Source: Acidobacteriota bacterium (GTDB lineage Bacteria; Acidobacteriota; Vicinamibacteria; Vicinamibacterales; UBA8438). From it: a stretch of 64,000 bases of DNA. Below, piece after piece: positions 41,260-51,796 of the stretch. The stretch spans positions 29,956-93,955 of the forward strand of contig DQNS01000001.1 in NCBI GenBank assembly GCA_015659035.1, read 5' to 3'. The notes below the pieces were generated by a model, which saw nothing but the letters and a program-made list of their open reading frames with translations, had not been told where the DNA came from and searched no databases. The position numbers were made by a program, and so were the translations under genes. Every line of letters begins with the position of its first letter. Positions within the stretch are counted from its first letter, which is position 1.

Positions 41260-44200
41260 TCAGCGACTCGTCTCGAGCAGTTGCTCGAGCGCCGCCATCT
41301 GCTCGTCGAGCGCGCCGCGCAGGTCCTCGTAGCGCAGCTCGGCGTCACGCCCCGGTCGCTGGGCGGCGACGATCAGGTTGGAGTAGAGATACTCCAGCTG
41401 GTCCACCACCCTCGGCTGCGAATACCGCGTCGACGCCGTCACCAGCTCGTCGTAGATCTCCCGGAGCGCGCCCAGCGCGCCGTCGACCCTCGCTTGCTCC
41501 ATCCGTTCGACCGCGAGCCGCGCCTCGCTGAGGGCGTCGCGCGCCTCCATTGCCAGGTCCACCTGGGCGCGGATGTCGCTCGACGTCAGCCCCTCCGCCG
41601 CGACCCGCGGGTCGAGCCGCACCTGGAACGCCCGGGTCTCGCTCCAGTCGCCGTAGGTCAACCGCGCCTCGTAGCGCCCCGGCGGCACCCTCGGACCGCG
41701 TCGTCCCGACTGCGCGGCCCGGACAGCCCAGGGGCCCGGGAGCCGGAGGTCCCAGACGAACCGGTGCGCCCCCGCCTCGGCCGGGAGACGCGACGTACTG
41801 GCCCCCTCGAGCCGCCAGTCACAGCACGCGGGCAGCGTGTCGTCCTCGTCCGGCACCGTGTTCGAGAAGGTCCGGATGACCTCGCCCGACGGGTCGAGGA
41901 TGTCGAGCCGGAGCTCGTCGACCTCGTCACGCAGGTAGTAGTCGACGTAGGCGCCGACCGGCGGGTATTGCGGCGCCGCGGGGCCATCGCCGAACCCGAT
42001 CCTGGGGCGCCGATACGCATCGCGGATCCGAAATAGATGCGCGTCGGCCGCCGCCACCTCGTCGGATACCTCATACAGCGGTGTCAGGTCGTCGAGAATC
42101 CAGAACCCGCGCCCCATCGTCGACAGCACCAGGTCCTGCTCGACGATCTTGATGTCGGTCACCGGGGTGACCGGCAGGTTCAGCTGGAGCGGCTGCCAGC
42201 GGGCACCGTCGTCGAACGAGATGAACATGCCGAACTCGGTGCCGGCGTAGAGCAGCCCGTCCCGGTCCGGGTCCGCGCGCACGACGCGGACCGGCTGGTC
42301 GGCCGGTATCCCGTTGTCGCCGGTCGTCAGGCGTGTCCAGCTCGCACCGTAGTCGTCGGTGCGATACAGATAGGGCGCGAAGTCGCCGAGCTGGTAGCGC
42401 AGGATGGCGACGTAGGCGGTGGCTGGTCGATGCGGCGACACCTCGATGGTCTGGACACGGCCGTAGGGGCCGATCCCCGGTGGCGTCACCTCCGTCCAGG
42501 TCCGCCCGGCATCGCGTGTCACGTGAATCGGTCCGTCGTTCGCACCCGCCCAGATCACCCCGGACTCGTGCGGCGACTCCTGAATCTCGTAGAGCACGCT
42601 GAAGTGCTCCTCGCCGGTCACGTCGATCGTGATCGGCGACCCCGACACCACCTGGGTCTGGGGCGTGAAGGCGGTCAGGTCGGGTGAGATCGTCAGCCAG
42701 GTCTCTCCGCCGTCCTCGGTCACGTGGACGAACTGCGACCCGTGGTAGACCCGGTTCGGATCATGCGGTGAGACGTGGATGGGCGCCACCCGCTGGAACC
42801 GGAACGCCAGGTCGCGCGGGTTGTGCCCGTAGATGTTCCAGAACCCGACGTAGTACTGCGCCTCCTGCCCGGTCCGGCGGTTGAACAGCCCGAACCGGCC
42901 CTTGCAGTTGGCGTAGACGATGTCCGGGTCGCCCGGCTTGGGCACCACCGGTCCGGTCTCGCAGCCACCGTGCGATTCCCAGAGCGCGGTCGCCCCGCCC
43001 GGCACACGACGCGGCGGAAACGCGGGCACCGAGATGGTCGAATTGTCCTGCTGCCCCGCGTAGAGCCGATACGGGAACTCGTCGCTCACGTCCACCTGAT
43101 ACAGCTCGGCGGTCGGCTGGTTGAGCTGCGTGGACCAGGTCTCGCCGGCGTCGAGCGTCACGTTGGCGCCGCCGTCGTTCGACTGGATCCAGATGTCCGG
43201 ATGATCGGGATTCACCCACAGATCGTGGTTGTCGCCGTGGGGGGTCGAGCGGCGCACCCAGGTCTCGCCGGCGTCGTCCGACTGCCAGAACCCTTCCGCC
43301 TGTCCCCAGAGGATGTCCGGGTTGGTCGGGTGGGCGTCGAGGTTCACGTAGTAGAACGGCCGATTCAAGATCGGCTGGAAGTCGGTGACCTGTTGCCAAG
43401 TGCTGCCCCGGTCGTCCGAGCGGTAGACGCCACCGGCCGGTGGCGGCGCTTCGATCAGCACATGGACGCGGTCGGGGGCAGCCGGCGAGACGGCCAGATC
43501 CGCCTTGCCCCGTAGCCCGGTCGGCAACCCCTGTGTCAGCTGCGTCCAGGTGTCGCCCGCGTCACTCGACTTGTAGACGCCGCCTTCCATCCCACCGCTG
43601 ATGATCGTCCAGGGCTTCCGCTCCACCAGCCACATCGTGGCGTAGACCTCGTCCGGGTTGTCGGGCGCGAACTCGAGGTCGACGGCGCCGGTCCGCTCTG
43701 AGACGAACAGCACCTGGTCCCAGGTCTGTCCGCCGTTCCGGCTCCGATACACCCCGCGCTCCGGATTCGACGCGAACGGATTCCCGATGGCCGCCACGTA
43801 GACCAGGTCGGGGTTCTCCGGATGGATCAGGACGGCGCCGGTGTTGCCGGTATCCTCGAGCCCCAGGTGTTCCCAGGTCCGCCCGGCGTCGACCGACTTG
43901 TAGACGCCCTTGCCGATAATGACGTTGCTGCGCAGCCCGTCCGACCCGGTCGCGACGTAGATGATGTCCGGGTCGGACTCGGCCACGCGGATGGCGCCGA
44001 TCGACCCGGTCGCGAAGTAGCCGTCAGAGATGTTGCGCCAGGTCGCGCCATAGTCGACCGTCTTCCAGACACCGCCGCCGGTGGCCCCCATATAGAAGGT
44101 GGAGACCTGGTCGCGATGCCCGGCCACCGCGGTGACCCGTCCACCCCGGGACGGCCCGACAGTGCGATACGACAGCCCGGCGAACAACTCCGGCGCCACG

Positions 44201-44310
44201 GGACCCGCGTCGGACGGCGCAGGCTGCTGACCCCGGACGGCGCTCCCACTGGCCAAGAGTACCAGGGCCGCCAACGCCCTGATCCCGGCTAGATCTCGTC
44301 GCATCACCAT
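41260..44310 (-). CDS. Large secreted BNR/VPS10-like propeller protein
   Basis: A 1016-aa protein with a signal peptide (to about residue 28). Many BNR/Asp-box repeats are visible: GGVWKTVDYGATWRNIS, GVYKSVDAGRTWEHLG, GVYRSRNGGQTWDQV and others, building two sortilin/xyloglucanase-like propellers. After about residue 790 a beta domain (VRTFSNTVPDEDDTLPACC region) and a helical tail follow. Proteins of this kind are abundant in acidobacteria and are called sialidase-like or glycosyl hydrolase; no catalytic residues can be named. The ATG at 44310 begins the signal peptide. Confidence 0.8.
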   Translation of the reverse strand: MVMRRDLAGIRALAALVLLASGSAVRGQQPAPSDAGPVAPELFAGLSYRTVGPSRGGRVTAVAGHRDQVSTFYMGATGGGVWKTVDYGATWRNISDGYFATGSIGAIRVAESDPDIIYVATGSDGLRSNVIIGKGVYKSVDAGRTWEHLGLEDTGNTGAVLIHPENPDLVYVAAIGNPFASNPERGVYRSRNGGQTWDQVLFVSERTGAVDLEFAPDNPDEVYATMWLVERKPWTIISGGMEGGVYKSSDAGDTWTQLTQGLPTGLRGKADLAVSPAAPDRVHVLIEAPPPAGGVYRSDDRGSTWQQVTDFQPILNRPFYYVNLDAHPTNPDILWGQAEGFWQSDDAGETWVRRSTPHGDNHDLWVNPDHPDIWIQSNDGGANVTLDAGETWSTQLNQPTAELYQVDVSDEFPYRLYAGQQDNSTISVPAFPPRRVPGGATALWESHGGCETGPVVPKPGDPDIVYANCKGRFGLFNRRTGQEAQYYVGFWNIYGHNPRDLAFRFQRVAPIHVSPHDPNRVYHGSQFVHVTEDGGETWLTISPDLTAFTPQTQVVSGSPITIDVTGEEHFSVLYEIQESPHESGVIWAGANDGPIHVTRDAGRTWTEVTPPGIGPYGRVQTIEVSPHRPATAYVAILRYQLGDFAPYLYRTDDYGASWTRLTTGDNGIPADQPVRVVRADPDRDGLLYAGTEFGMFISFDDGARWQPLQLNLPVTPVTDIKIVEQDLVLSTMGRGFWILDDLTPLYEVSDEVAAADAHLFRIRDAYRRPRIGFGDGPAAPQYPPVGAYVDYYLRDEVDELRLDILDPSGEVIRTFSNTVPDEDDTLPACCDWRLEGASTSRLPAEAGAHRFVWDLRLPGPWAVRAAQSGRRGPRVPPGRYEARLTYGDWSETRAFQVRLDPRVAAEGLTSSDIRAQVDLAMEARDALSEARLAVERMEQARVDGALGALREIYDELVTASTRYSQPRVVDQLEYLYSNLIVAAQRPGRDAELRYEDLRGALDEQMAALEQLLETSR

Positions 44311-44340
44311 GTGTCTCCTCGGCCGGCTACACTGAACACG

Positions 44341-44419
44341 GCGCCCCGTAGTAGGTAGCCTTTGTCGAAGGGTACATCCTGAGCAGGGCGCCCCGTAGGT
44401 AGGTAGCCCTTGTCGAAGG
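44341..44419. repeat. Two-copy direct repeat, 31-32 nt
   Basis: Units at 44341-44371 and 44388-44419 share GCGCCCCGTAG, GGTAGCC and TTGTCGAAGG, separated by 16 nt. They differ by a few bases and one TAGG slip. They lie upstream of the BNR protein gene. Confidence 0.65.
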
Positions 44420-44467
44420 ACTGCAACTACAAGAAAAACAAGATTATAACCCTGGCCCAAAGAGAAA

Positions 44468-44497
44468 AAGGCCGGGCGCTCTGAGGCGCCCGGCCTT
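44468..44497 (-). terminator. Rho-independent terminator of the cytochrome/monooxygenase-like gene
   Basis: Perfect 12-bp stem AAGGCCGGGCGC / GCGCCCGGCCTT around a 6-nt loop, followed on the minus strand by TTTTTCTCT (the A-run at 44461-44469). It lies 29 nt after the stop of the gene at 44526. It is the clearest terminator in the window. Confidence 0.9.
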
Positions 44498-44525
44498 CAA
44501 TCGGTATCGACGTGCGACGTCGCGA

Positions 44526-45797
44526 CTACTGCTGCTGGCTGGTCGTCGTGTTGCCCTCCGGCCCCTCGACGGTGCCGTAGTAGCCCAGCATCATCTCTTC
44601 CCAGGTCTGGTCGCCCCAGTGCACCTCGGCGGTCGGGTCCGGGTTGAACCGGTTGGCGCCCGAGTTATCGTAGTGGAACTCCGCCTCGAGCACCGCACCC
44701 TTCGGCATGAAGATCGGCTCCTCGAGCTGGTACCGCAGCTGCCAGTTGAAGTTGTAGTTCGGCACCCAGAGCGCGACCACTTCACGGCCATCCGGATACT
44801 TCACCGTGTACTTGGCCGACTTCCCGCGCACATGCATGTGCGGCATCATGTTCGCGAGATACGTCTCTTCCTCGATCGTCCGGCTCGCGGTGACGGCGAA
44901 ATCGGCGTTGCCGGGCTCGATCGCGAAGGTCAGGTTGGCCACCTGTCCACCACGCGCGCGGCGCAACGTGGAGTCCGGCTCTCTGGTCAGCACGACACCC
45001 CAGCTACTCCGGTCACTGACCGGCTCGCCAATCGTCGTGTAGTGCATCTGCGCCTCGATGTCGGCACCCGCCGGCAGCCTCGTGGCCACCCCGTCCGCGT
45101 ACACGGTCCCGAGCCGGTTCGGCACGTAGCCGCCGACGCTGGCCCCGCGCGCCCGCGTCCGTGTGCGGTCACGCCGAAGCTTGACTTCCCCGGTCGCCGG
45201 CTTGCCGTCGTCTTCGAGAACCGAGGGGATCACGTGGTGAATCACCCGGCGGTCTCCCGGCCTGAACTCGTGCGCCGAGATCCAGATGTCTTCCTGGAGA
45301 TTCGTCGGGACCGTGACGTAGGAATACGGCACGGTGCCGTCGGCCGGCACCTCGAACGGCTCGAGCATCGTGAAGATCAGGTCCGGCTCGCCGATTGACC
45401 AGCCCTCGGCGAACTGCGGCACCTCGGGCAGGTCGACTGCGTTCCCTTCCGGGGCCCCGCCATCGACCCAAGCGGCGATGGTGTCGATCTCCGTCTGCGT
45501 GAGGCTCGCGTCGTTCTTGTAGGCGCGCACACTGGAATCGGCGCCCCAGGGCGGCATCTCTCGCGCCAGCACCTTTGTCTTCACGGCACGCGCCCAGGGA
45601 CGGGCGTCGGCGTAGGTGATCAGCGACATCGGCGCCAGATGGTTCGGCCGGTGACAGGCCACGCAGTTCTCATACAGGATGGGCGCGATGTCCTTGGCAA
45701 ACGTCGGCGTGCCGGCTGCCTCCGCGCTCGCGAGACCCCCAACACCCAACACCAGCAACGCCGCACCTGCACCGATCAGCGCCGTCGATACTCGCAT
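44526..45797 (-). CDS. Cytochrome c/copper monooxygenase-like secreted protein
   Basis: A 423-aa protein with a signal peptide (1-27). The N-terminal cytochrome c domain has YENCVACHRPNHLAPMSL (heme C45, C48, H49; likely axial Met57) and the REMPPWGADS segment. The C-terminal 300 residues resemble the copper type II ascorbate-dependent monooxygenase fold, with VIHHVIPS and MMPHMHVRGKSAKY supplying clustered His for copper. Such fusions are common in acidobacteria and planctomycetes; the activity is unproven. The ATG at 45797 follows a GGGATGAG. It is divergent from the ACAD gene and ends in a strong terminator. Confidence 0.82.
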   Translation of the reverse strand: MRVSTALIGAGAALLVLGVGGLASAEAAGTPTFAKDIAPILYENCVACHRPNHLAPMSLITYADARPWARAVKTKVLAREMPPWGADSSVRAYKNDASLTQTEIDTIAAWVDGGAPEGNAVDLPEVPQFAEGWSIGEPDLIFTMLEPFEVPADGTVPYSYVTVPTNLQEDIWISAHEFRPGDRRVIHHVIPSVLEDDGKPATGEVKLRRDRTRTRARGASVGGYVPNRLGTVYADGVATRLPAGADIEAQMHYTTIGEPVSDRSSWGVVLTREPDSTLRRARGGQVANLTFAIEPGNADFAVTASRTIEEETYLANMMPHMHVRGKSAKYTVKYPDGREVVALWVPNYNFNWQLRYQLEEPIFMPKGAVLEAEFHYDNSGANRFNPDPTAEVHWGDQTWEEMMLGYYGTVEGPEGNTTTSQQQ

Positions 45798-46154
45798 CTC
45801 ATCCCCCCCACGCGGACAGACCGCGCCATCGTCTACACATCGCTCCTGTAAGTATCGCCCATCCGGCAAGAAAGTCCAGAGATAATCGCTGCCGGCAGCT
45901 CGCGGTGAAAGCCCCGCTGCATTCGACCGGCGCTGTATCCCGGCTGTCTGCGTTACTTCTCGGTCGAATACTGCCGTGCTCATGACCGGGGCCACTGAGT
46001 GGCCTGTCCGGGGCATTTGCAAGGCACCTTCCGGTTGGGTGAACTGCCCGTCGTCGCGGCCCACGAGACACCAACGACACCAAGAGAAAGTGACCGAATT
46101 ATACTGTGGCGGCGTCCTGGTGACGAATATTCGCTGGTAGACCCCGAGGCAGGC
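45798..46154. other. Divergent intergenic region
   Basis: About 357 nt between two divergent genes. A TATACT hexamer near 46100 is a candidate -10 for the ACAD operon. No repeat or reliable ORF is evident. Confidence 0.3.
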
Positions 46155-47380
<1,226 letters not shown>

Positions 47381-47390
<10 letters not shown>

Positions 47391-47408
47391 CTTCTGCCTT
47401 CTGACAGG
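47381..47408. repeat. Heptad tandem repeat, TGACTTC class
   Basis: TTCCTCC, TGACTTC, TGCCTTC, TGACAGG in exact 7-nt register. It spans the ACAD stop codon (47388-47390), so the repeat supplies the end of that gene. Confidence 0.65.
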
Positions 47409-47453
47409 TACTATAGGTCGGCCTCGTGAGCGCGGCCGGACCAGGGAGCCCTT

Positions 47454-48635
47454 ATGTCAGACGCCGTGATCGTCTCCACCGCCAGAACACCGATCGGAAA
47501 AGCGTTCCGAGGCGCCTTCAACAAGACGCACGGCGCCGTCCTGGCCGGGCACGCCATCGCGCAGGCCGTCGAGCGGGCGGGGCTCGAGCCCGGCGAAGTC
47601 GAGGACGTGGTCATCGGGTGCGGGTTGCCGGAGGGTGCCACGGGACACAACGTGGCGCGACTGGCCGCTATCCGCGCCGGGCTGCCGGTGACGACGGCCG
47701 GCACCACCATCAACCGCTTCTGCAGCTCCGGTCTGCAGGCGATCAGCGTCGCGGCGCAACGGGTGCTGACCGATCGGGTGCCGATCATGGTGGCCGGGGG
47801 CGTGGAATCGATCAGTCTCGTCCAGAACACGCTGAACAAGGAGCACTTCACCGAGGCGTGGCTGATGCGCCACAAGCCGGAGCTCTGGATGAACATGATC
47901 GACACCGCCGAGATCGTGGCCACGCGCTACGCCGTCAGCCGAGAAGCGCAGGACGCCTACGCCCTCGAGAGCCAGCAACGCACCGCCGCCGCACAGGAGG
48001 CCGGTCGCTTCGACGAGGAGATCGTACCGCTGAGCACCACCAAGCTCGTCACGAACAAGCAGACGGGTGAGACCTCGGACGAAGAGGTGACGCTGACGCG
48101 CGACGAGGGCAACCGGCCCGGCACGACCCTCGAAGGCCTGGCGGGGCTGGCCCCGGTGATGGGCGAAGACAAGTTCGTCACCGCCGGCAACGCGAGTCAG
48201 CTCTCCGACGCGGCGTCGGCCTGCGTGGTGATGGACGGGACGCTGGCGTCACGGCGCGGACTCGATCCACTGGGCATCTACCGCGGGCTGGTCGTCACCG
48301 GGTGTGAGCCGGACGAGATGGGCATCGGCCCGGTGTTCGCGGTGCCACGGCTACTCGAGCGGCATGGCCTGAACATCGACGATATCGACCTCTGGGAGTT
48401 GAACGAGGCGTTCGCCGTCCAGGTGGTCTACTGCCGGGACCGGCTTGGCATCCCGATGGAGCGGCTGAATGTCGACGGCGGGTCGATCTCGATCGGCCAT
48501 CCCTATGGCATGAGCGGCGCGCGGCTGGTCGGGCACGCCTTGATCGAGGGGAAACGCCGCGGAGCCCGGCATGTGGTCGTCACGATGTGCGTCGGCGGTG
48601 GGATGGGCGCCGCCGGTCTGTTCGAGATCGCCTGA
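47454..48635 (+). CDS. Acetyl-CoA C-acyltransferase (thiolase)
   Basis: A 393-aa degradative thiolase cleaving 3-ketoacyl-CoA to acetyl-CoA and a shortened acyl-CoA. The active site is complete: C90 in [14 protein letters not shown]349 in [12 protein letters not shown] and C379 in [13 protein letters not shown]. The [20 protein letters not shown] region and GMAP-like loop fit fatty acid and branched substrate thiolases. It follows the ACAD gene by 63 nt and precedes the kinase gene, making a three-gene acyl-CoA breakdown set. The FadJ-like enzyme at 26649 could supply the missing hydratase and dehydrogenase steps. Confidence 0.94.
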   Translation: MSDAVIVSTARTPIGKAFRGAFNKTHGAVLAGHAIAQAVERAGLEPGEVEDVVIGCGLPEGATGHNVARLAAIRAGLPVTTAGTTINRFCSSGLQAISVAAQRVLTDRVPIMVAGGVESISLVQNTLNKEHFTEAWLMRHKPELWMNMIDTAEIVATRYAVSREAQDAYALESQQRTAAAQEAGRFDEEIVPLSTTKLVTNKQTGETSDEEVTLTRDEGNRPGTTLEGLAGLAPVMGEDKFVTAGNASQLSDAASACVVMDGTLASRRGLDPLGIYRGLVVTGCEPDEMGIGPVFAVPRLLERHGLNIDDIDLWELNEAFAVQVVYCRDRLGIPMERLNVDGGSISIGHPYGMSGARLVGHALIEGKRRGARHVVVTMCVGGGMGAAGLFEIA

Positions 48636-48667
48636 GGCCGCGTGTTGTGTCTCCCGACCCGGAGGTC

Positions 48668-49702
48668 ATGGCGGTCCGGTCCGACGAGCAGCTGGATCTG
48701 GCCCGGCTCGAGCCCTGGCTCCGCGCAAATTTACCGGACACGGCAGGTGCCCTCACGCTGCAGCAGTTCGGTGGCGGGCACGCCAACCTGACCTACCTGC
48801 TGCGGTTCGGCGACACCGAGTATGTGCTCCGGCGGCCGCCGCTGGGCCCGATCGCTCCGACCGCGCACGACATGCGGCGCGAGCATCGCGTGCTGGTGCG
48901 GCTGGGCGACGCCTTCCCGCTGGCGCCGCGCAGCTACGCGCTCTGCACCGACCCGGACATCCTCGGCGTCGACTTTCACGTCATGGAACGGCGGCGCGGC
49001 ATCGTCATCCGCAGGGAACTGCCGGCGGGTCTGGCGGGTCGGCCGGAGCTAGGCCGGCGGGTCGGCGAGATGATCGTCGACGTGCTGGCTGACCTGCACC
49101 AGGTGGACCCGGACTCGGTCGGGCTGGGCGACCTGGGCCGACCGAAAGGGTTCGCCGAGCGACAGCTCGACGGATGGGGCCGCCGGTGGCACGCCGCGAA
49201 GGACCAGGCGGTGCCCGACGTCGACCGCATGCTGCGGTGGCTCGAGGCGGCCGTGCCGACGCCGCAGGTCACCGCGCTCCTGCACAACGACTACAAGCTG
49301 GACAACCTGATGGTCGACCCAGACGACCCGGCCACTCCCGTCGCCGTGCTCGACTGGGACATGACCACGCGTGGCGACCCGCTGATGGACCTGGGGTATC
49401 TGCTGAATTTCTGGAACGAGGCCGGTGACGACCCGCGCTGGCATCAGGTCTCCGGGATGCCGACCAACCACGAGGGCTTCCCCACACGCGCCGACGTGGT
49501 CGAACGATACGGGCGCCGGACCGGCTTGAACCTCGACGGCGTCGCCTGGTATCACGTGTTCGGCGTCTTCAAGCTGGTCGTGATCGTCCAGCAGATCTAC
49601 ATCCGCTTCGTTCGCGGGCAGACACACGACCAGCGCTTCGCACTTTATGGCGAGCGTGTGCGGGATCTGGCGAGGAAGGGCATGACGCTGCTAAGCGCCT
49701 AA
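48668..49702 (+). CDS. APH-fold kinase, ACAD10/LvaA-like
   Basis: A 344-aa phosphotransferase. FGGGHANLTYLLRF is the nucleotide loop, LRRPPLGP carries the region of the Lys/Arg anchor, LLHNDYKLDNLM is the catalytic loop (Asp and Asn) and AVLDWDMTTRGDPLMDLGYL is the metal-binding motif. This is the branch represented by the kinase domain of ACAD10/11 and by LvaA, which phosphorylate 4-hydroxyacyl-CoA so that a dehydrogenase can remove phosphate. The adjacent ACAD10/11-like gene fits exactly. A GTG at 48647 is an alternative start, because the GGAGG is only 2 nt from this ATG. Confidence 0.85.
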   Translation: MAVRSDEQLDLARLEPWLRANLPDTAGALTLQQFGGGHANLTYLLRFGDTEYVLRRPPLGPIAPTAHDMRREHRVLVRLGDAFPLAPRSYALCTDPDILGVDFHVMERRRGIVIRRELPAGLAGRPELGRRVGEMIVDVLADLHQVDPDSVGLGDLGRPKGFAERQLDGWGRRWHAAKDQAVPDVDRMLRWLEAAVPTPQVTALLHNDYKLDNLMVDPDDPATPVAVLDWDMTTRGDPLMDLGYLLNFWNEAGDDPRWHQVSGMPTNHEGFPTRADVVERYGRRTGLNLDGVAWYHVFGVFKLVVIVQQIYIRFVRGQTHDQRFALYGERVRDLARKGMTLLSA

Positions 49703-49703
49703 C

Positions 49704-49724
49704 GCCCGCAGCCTGCAGTCTGAA
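49704..49724. repeat. Heptad tandem repeat, reverse GGCTNNN class
   Basis: GCCCGCA, GCCTGCA, GTCTGAA in 7-nt register directly after the kinase stop codon. Confidence 0.55.
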
Positions 49725-49732
49725 ACCGGCCA

Positions 49733-49774
49733 GCCGAAGTTCGCTGGACAACCGGCACCGGCGAACGAAGGCGG
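49733..49774. repeat. 40-nt covarying hairpin, copy 2
   Basis: GCCGAAGTTCGCTG faces CCGGCGAACGAAGGC, matching the unit at 24868-24909 at nearly every base outside the loop. The stem pair C-G of copy 1 is T-A here. It lies between convergent genes and could end transcription from both sides. Confidence 0.6.
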
Positions 49775-49775
49775 A

Positions 49776-50108
49776 TCAGAAGGGTTTGTAGATCACCATC
49801 GCGACCGCGATCGCGATGACGACCACGGCCACGATCCGCAGCGTGGGAATCCGACCGGTCATCCGGAACGCCATCCCGGTAAGACCGGACAACACCAGCC
49901 AGCAGACCACCTTCACTATCGCCCAGCCGGGGGGGGCTCCCCCCAGAATGCCGAAGCCGGTCAGGAAAACCAGCAGGCTGAGCACCCCGGACATCATCAA
50001 ACTGGGCCGGCGGTTTTCGGATTGCGGCGCTGCGAAGGCCGCGAACGTCACGCCAGAGAGCAGGATCACAGAGGTCACATGCAGCAACAGGAAGAGTCGA
50101 TTATCCAT
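49776..50108 (-). CDS. Small four-helix membrane protein
   Basis: A 110-aa integral membrane protein with four hydrophobic segments: LFLLLHVTSVILLSGVTFAA, MMSGVLSLLVFLTGFGIL, WAIVKVVCWLVLSGLTGMAF and LRIVAVVVIAIAVAMVIY. The His in the first helix (LLLHVTSV) and general layout resemble small CopD/SirB2-like or cytochrome-associated membrane proteins, but no heme-ligand pattern is complete. Function unknown. It is convergent with the kinase gene. Confidence 0.6.
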   Translation of the reverse strand: MDNRLFLLLHVTSVILLSGVTFAAFAAPQSENRRPSLMMSGVLSLLVFLTGFGILGGAPPGWAIVKVVCWLVLSGLTGMAFRMTGRIPTLRIVAVVVIAIAVAMVIYKPF

Positions 50109-50238
50109 GAGGTCTCGTATTCGGATTGTCGTGGCCGTAGGAACGACCGGCCCCTATGGTACTACCGTTTTGTGAGCGGCCCGTCTCCGCGAGCCACCCG
50201 ACCGCCGGCCTGCGGAGTGAACCGTGTCGAGCGCCCCA

Positions 50239-50263
50239 AGCCCATAGCCTACAGCCCAAAGCC
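50239..50263. repeat. Heptad tandem repeat, reverse GGCTNNN class
   Basis: AGCC recurs at 50239, 50246, 50253 and 50260, an exact 7-nt period. The preceding GAGCGCC at 50230 matches the end unit of other copies. Confidence 0.7.
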
Positions 50264-50283
50264 GTAGGGCTATCTTGTAAGAG

Positions 50284-51069
50284 TTAGCTATACCGTCCGG
50301 ATGAGATGGTGGCGCCGCCGTCAACGACCAGCACCTGACCGGTGATGAACCGCCCGGCCGGGGCTGCCAGCAACAACGCCGCGCCGGCCAGGTCTTCCGG
50401 TTCCCCGATCCGTCCCAGCGGATAGGTGGCGATCGCCTCGCGAAGCCGATCGGGGTCCTCCCACAAGGCCCGTGCGAAGTCGGTCCGTACCAGCCCTGGC
50501 GCGATGCAGTTCACCCGGATGTTGCTGCGACCCCACTCGACCGCGAGGTTGCGCGCCAGCTGAAAGTCGGCCGCTTTCGAGATGGCGTAGATCCCGAGCT
50601 TGTCGTGGCCCTTGAGCCCGCCGATGCTCGAGACGATGATTACCGACCCCGCTTTGCGGCTCGCCATCTGCGGCAGCACCATGTTGCACAACCAGAGGTT
50701 GTGCTTCACGTTGGTGTCCATGACCTTGTCGTAGGCCGCTTCGGTCACATCGGCCATCGGCCCAAAGTGGGGGTTCACGGCGGCGTTACAAACCAGCACG
50801 TCGATCCGTCCCCAGCGCTCGAGCGTCGTGTCGACGAGCCCGTGCACCTGGTCGAGATGCGACATGTGGCACGGCGTCGCCACCGCCTCGCCGCCGGCCG
50901 CGACGATACCGTCGGCCACCGGCTGGCAGCTCGGCAGCCGCCGGCTCGACACGACGACCCGGGCACCCGCCTCGGCCAGCGTCTCGGCGATGACCCGTCC
51001 GATCCCCTTCGAAGAACCGGTGACAACGGCGACCTGACCGGTCAGGTTGAACAGATCCTGATATCGCAT
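50284..51069 (-). CDS. SDR family NAD(P)-dependent oxidoreductase
   Basis: A 261-aa classical short-chain dehydrogenase. The cofactor motif is VVTGSSKGIGRVIA, the NAG-equivalent is CNAAVNPHFG, and the catalytic residues are Ser in IIVSSIGG and Tyr-Lys in YAISKAADF. The C-terminal ITGQVLVVDGG is typical. Arg in VVSSRR after beta-2 suggests NADP preference. Closest in style to DHRS4-like carbonyl reductases and 3-hydroxyacyl-type SDRs. It lies between acyl-CoA genes and may act on a hydroxyacyl or keto intermediate. Confidence 0.92.
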   Translation of the reverse strand: MRYQDLFNLTGQVAVVTGSSKGIGRVIAETLAEAGARVVVSSRRLPSCQPVADGIVAAGGEAVATPCHMSHLDQVHGLVDTTLERWGRIDVLVCNAAVNPHFGPMADVTEAAYDKVMDTNVKHNLWLCNMVLPQMASRKAGSVIIVSSIGGLKGHDKLGIYAISKAADFQLARNLAVEWGRSNIRVNCIAPGLVRTDFARALWEDPDRLREAIATYPLGRIGEPEDLAGAALLLAAPAGRFITGQVLVVDGGATISSGRYS

Positions 51070-51220
51070 GTATTTAGCGTGTGCCCTTGGCCCTCACCCC
51101 GGAGCGGCTCGACAGGACCTTCCTTCGGGCCGATTGGGACTATCCACCATCGCTCGATGTCATCGGACGACGATGGCGGGCATTATATGATTGATACTCG
51201 ACTTCGCAGAAAGGAGCCCC

Positions 51221-51793
51221 GTGGACACCCAGGACCGTATGCCGCCGATACCAGAGGCGGAGATGACCGAGGCGCAGGCCGCCGCGGTCGCCGACTTCAA
51301 GCAGACCCGCAACACCCCGCACGTCCGGGGCCCCTTCGTCCCGCTGCTGCGCAGTCCCGAGCTACTGAGGCGGACCCAGCGGGTCGGCGAATACCTGCGA
51401 TTCCACAGCGCGTTACTGCCACGACTGAGCGAGATGGCGATCCTGGTTGCGGCCCGTCACTGGTGCCAGCAATACGAGTGGACCATCCACTCGGCACTGG
51501 CGCTCGAGGCGGGTCTCGCGGCAGGGGTCATCGATGCCATCGCCGAGGGTCGACGCCCGGTCGAGATGGCGGACGACGAAGCGGCGCTCCATGACTTCTG
51601 TCTGGAGCTGCTGCGACACCAGTGCGTCAGCGATACGACCTACGCGCGCGCGCTGGCACTCTTTGAGGAGCGGGGCGTCATCGACACGGTCGGCATCCTC
51701 GGGTACTACTCGCTGCTGGCAATGGTGATGAACACCGCCCGGACGCCGCTGCGCGAGGGGATGGTGCCGGCGCTACGCCCGTTTCCCAGCTAG
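51221..51793 (+). CDS. Carboxymuconolactone decarboxylase/AhpD-like protein
   Basis: A 190-aa all-helical protein starting with GTG, with AAGGAG 4 nt upstream. The helix with LSEMAILVAARHWCQQYEWTIH corresponds to the AhpD/CMD active-site segment: the E-x-x-x-H end is present but the CxxC pair is reduced to a single Cys. That speaks for a carboxymuconolactone-decarboxylase-like or uncharacterised role, not an AhpD peroxidase. Its stop is only 3 nt from the end of the convergent ACAD gene. A second, PcaC-like CMD gene lies at 53042. Confidence 0.85.
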   Translation: MDTQDRMPPIPEAEMTEAQAAAVADFKQTRNTPHVRGPFVPLLRSPELLRRTQRVGEYLRFHSALLPRLSEMAILVAARHWCQQYEWTIHSALALEAGLAAGVIDAIAEGRRPVEMADDEAALHDFCLELLRHQCVSDTTYARALALFEERGVIDTVGILGYYSLLAMVMNTARTPLREGMVPALRPFPS

Positions 51794-51796
51794 TAC

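Noticed and set aside
39566..41332. 588-aa plus-strand frame opposite the BCCT gene
   Set aside because: Composition is Arg/Gln/His-rich without motifs, while the minus strand encodes an unmistakable BCCT carrier.
44341..44419. Minimal CRISPR array
   Set aside because: Only two imperfect units with a 16-nt spacer, no cas genes, and slippage-type differences inside the unit.
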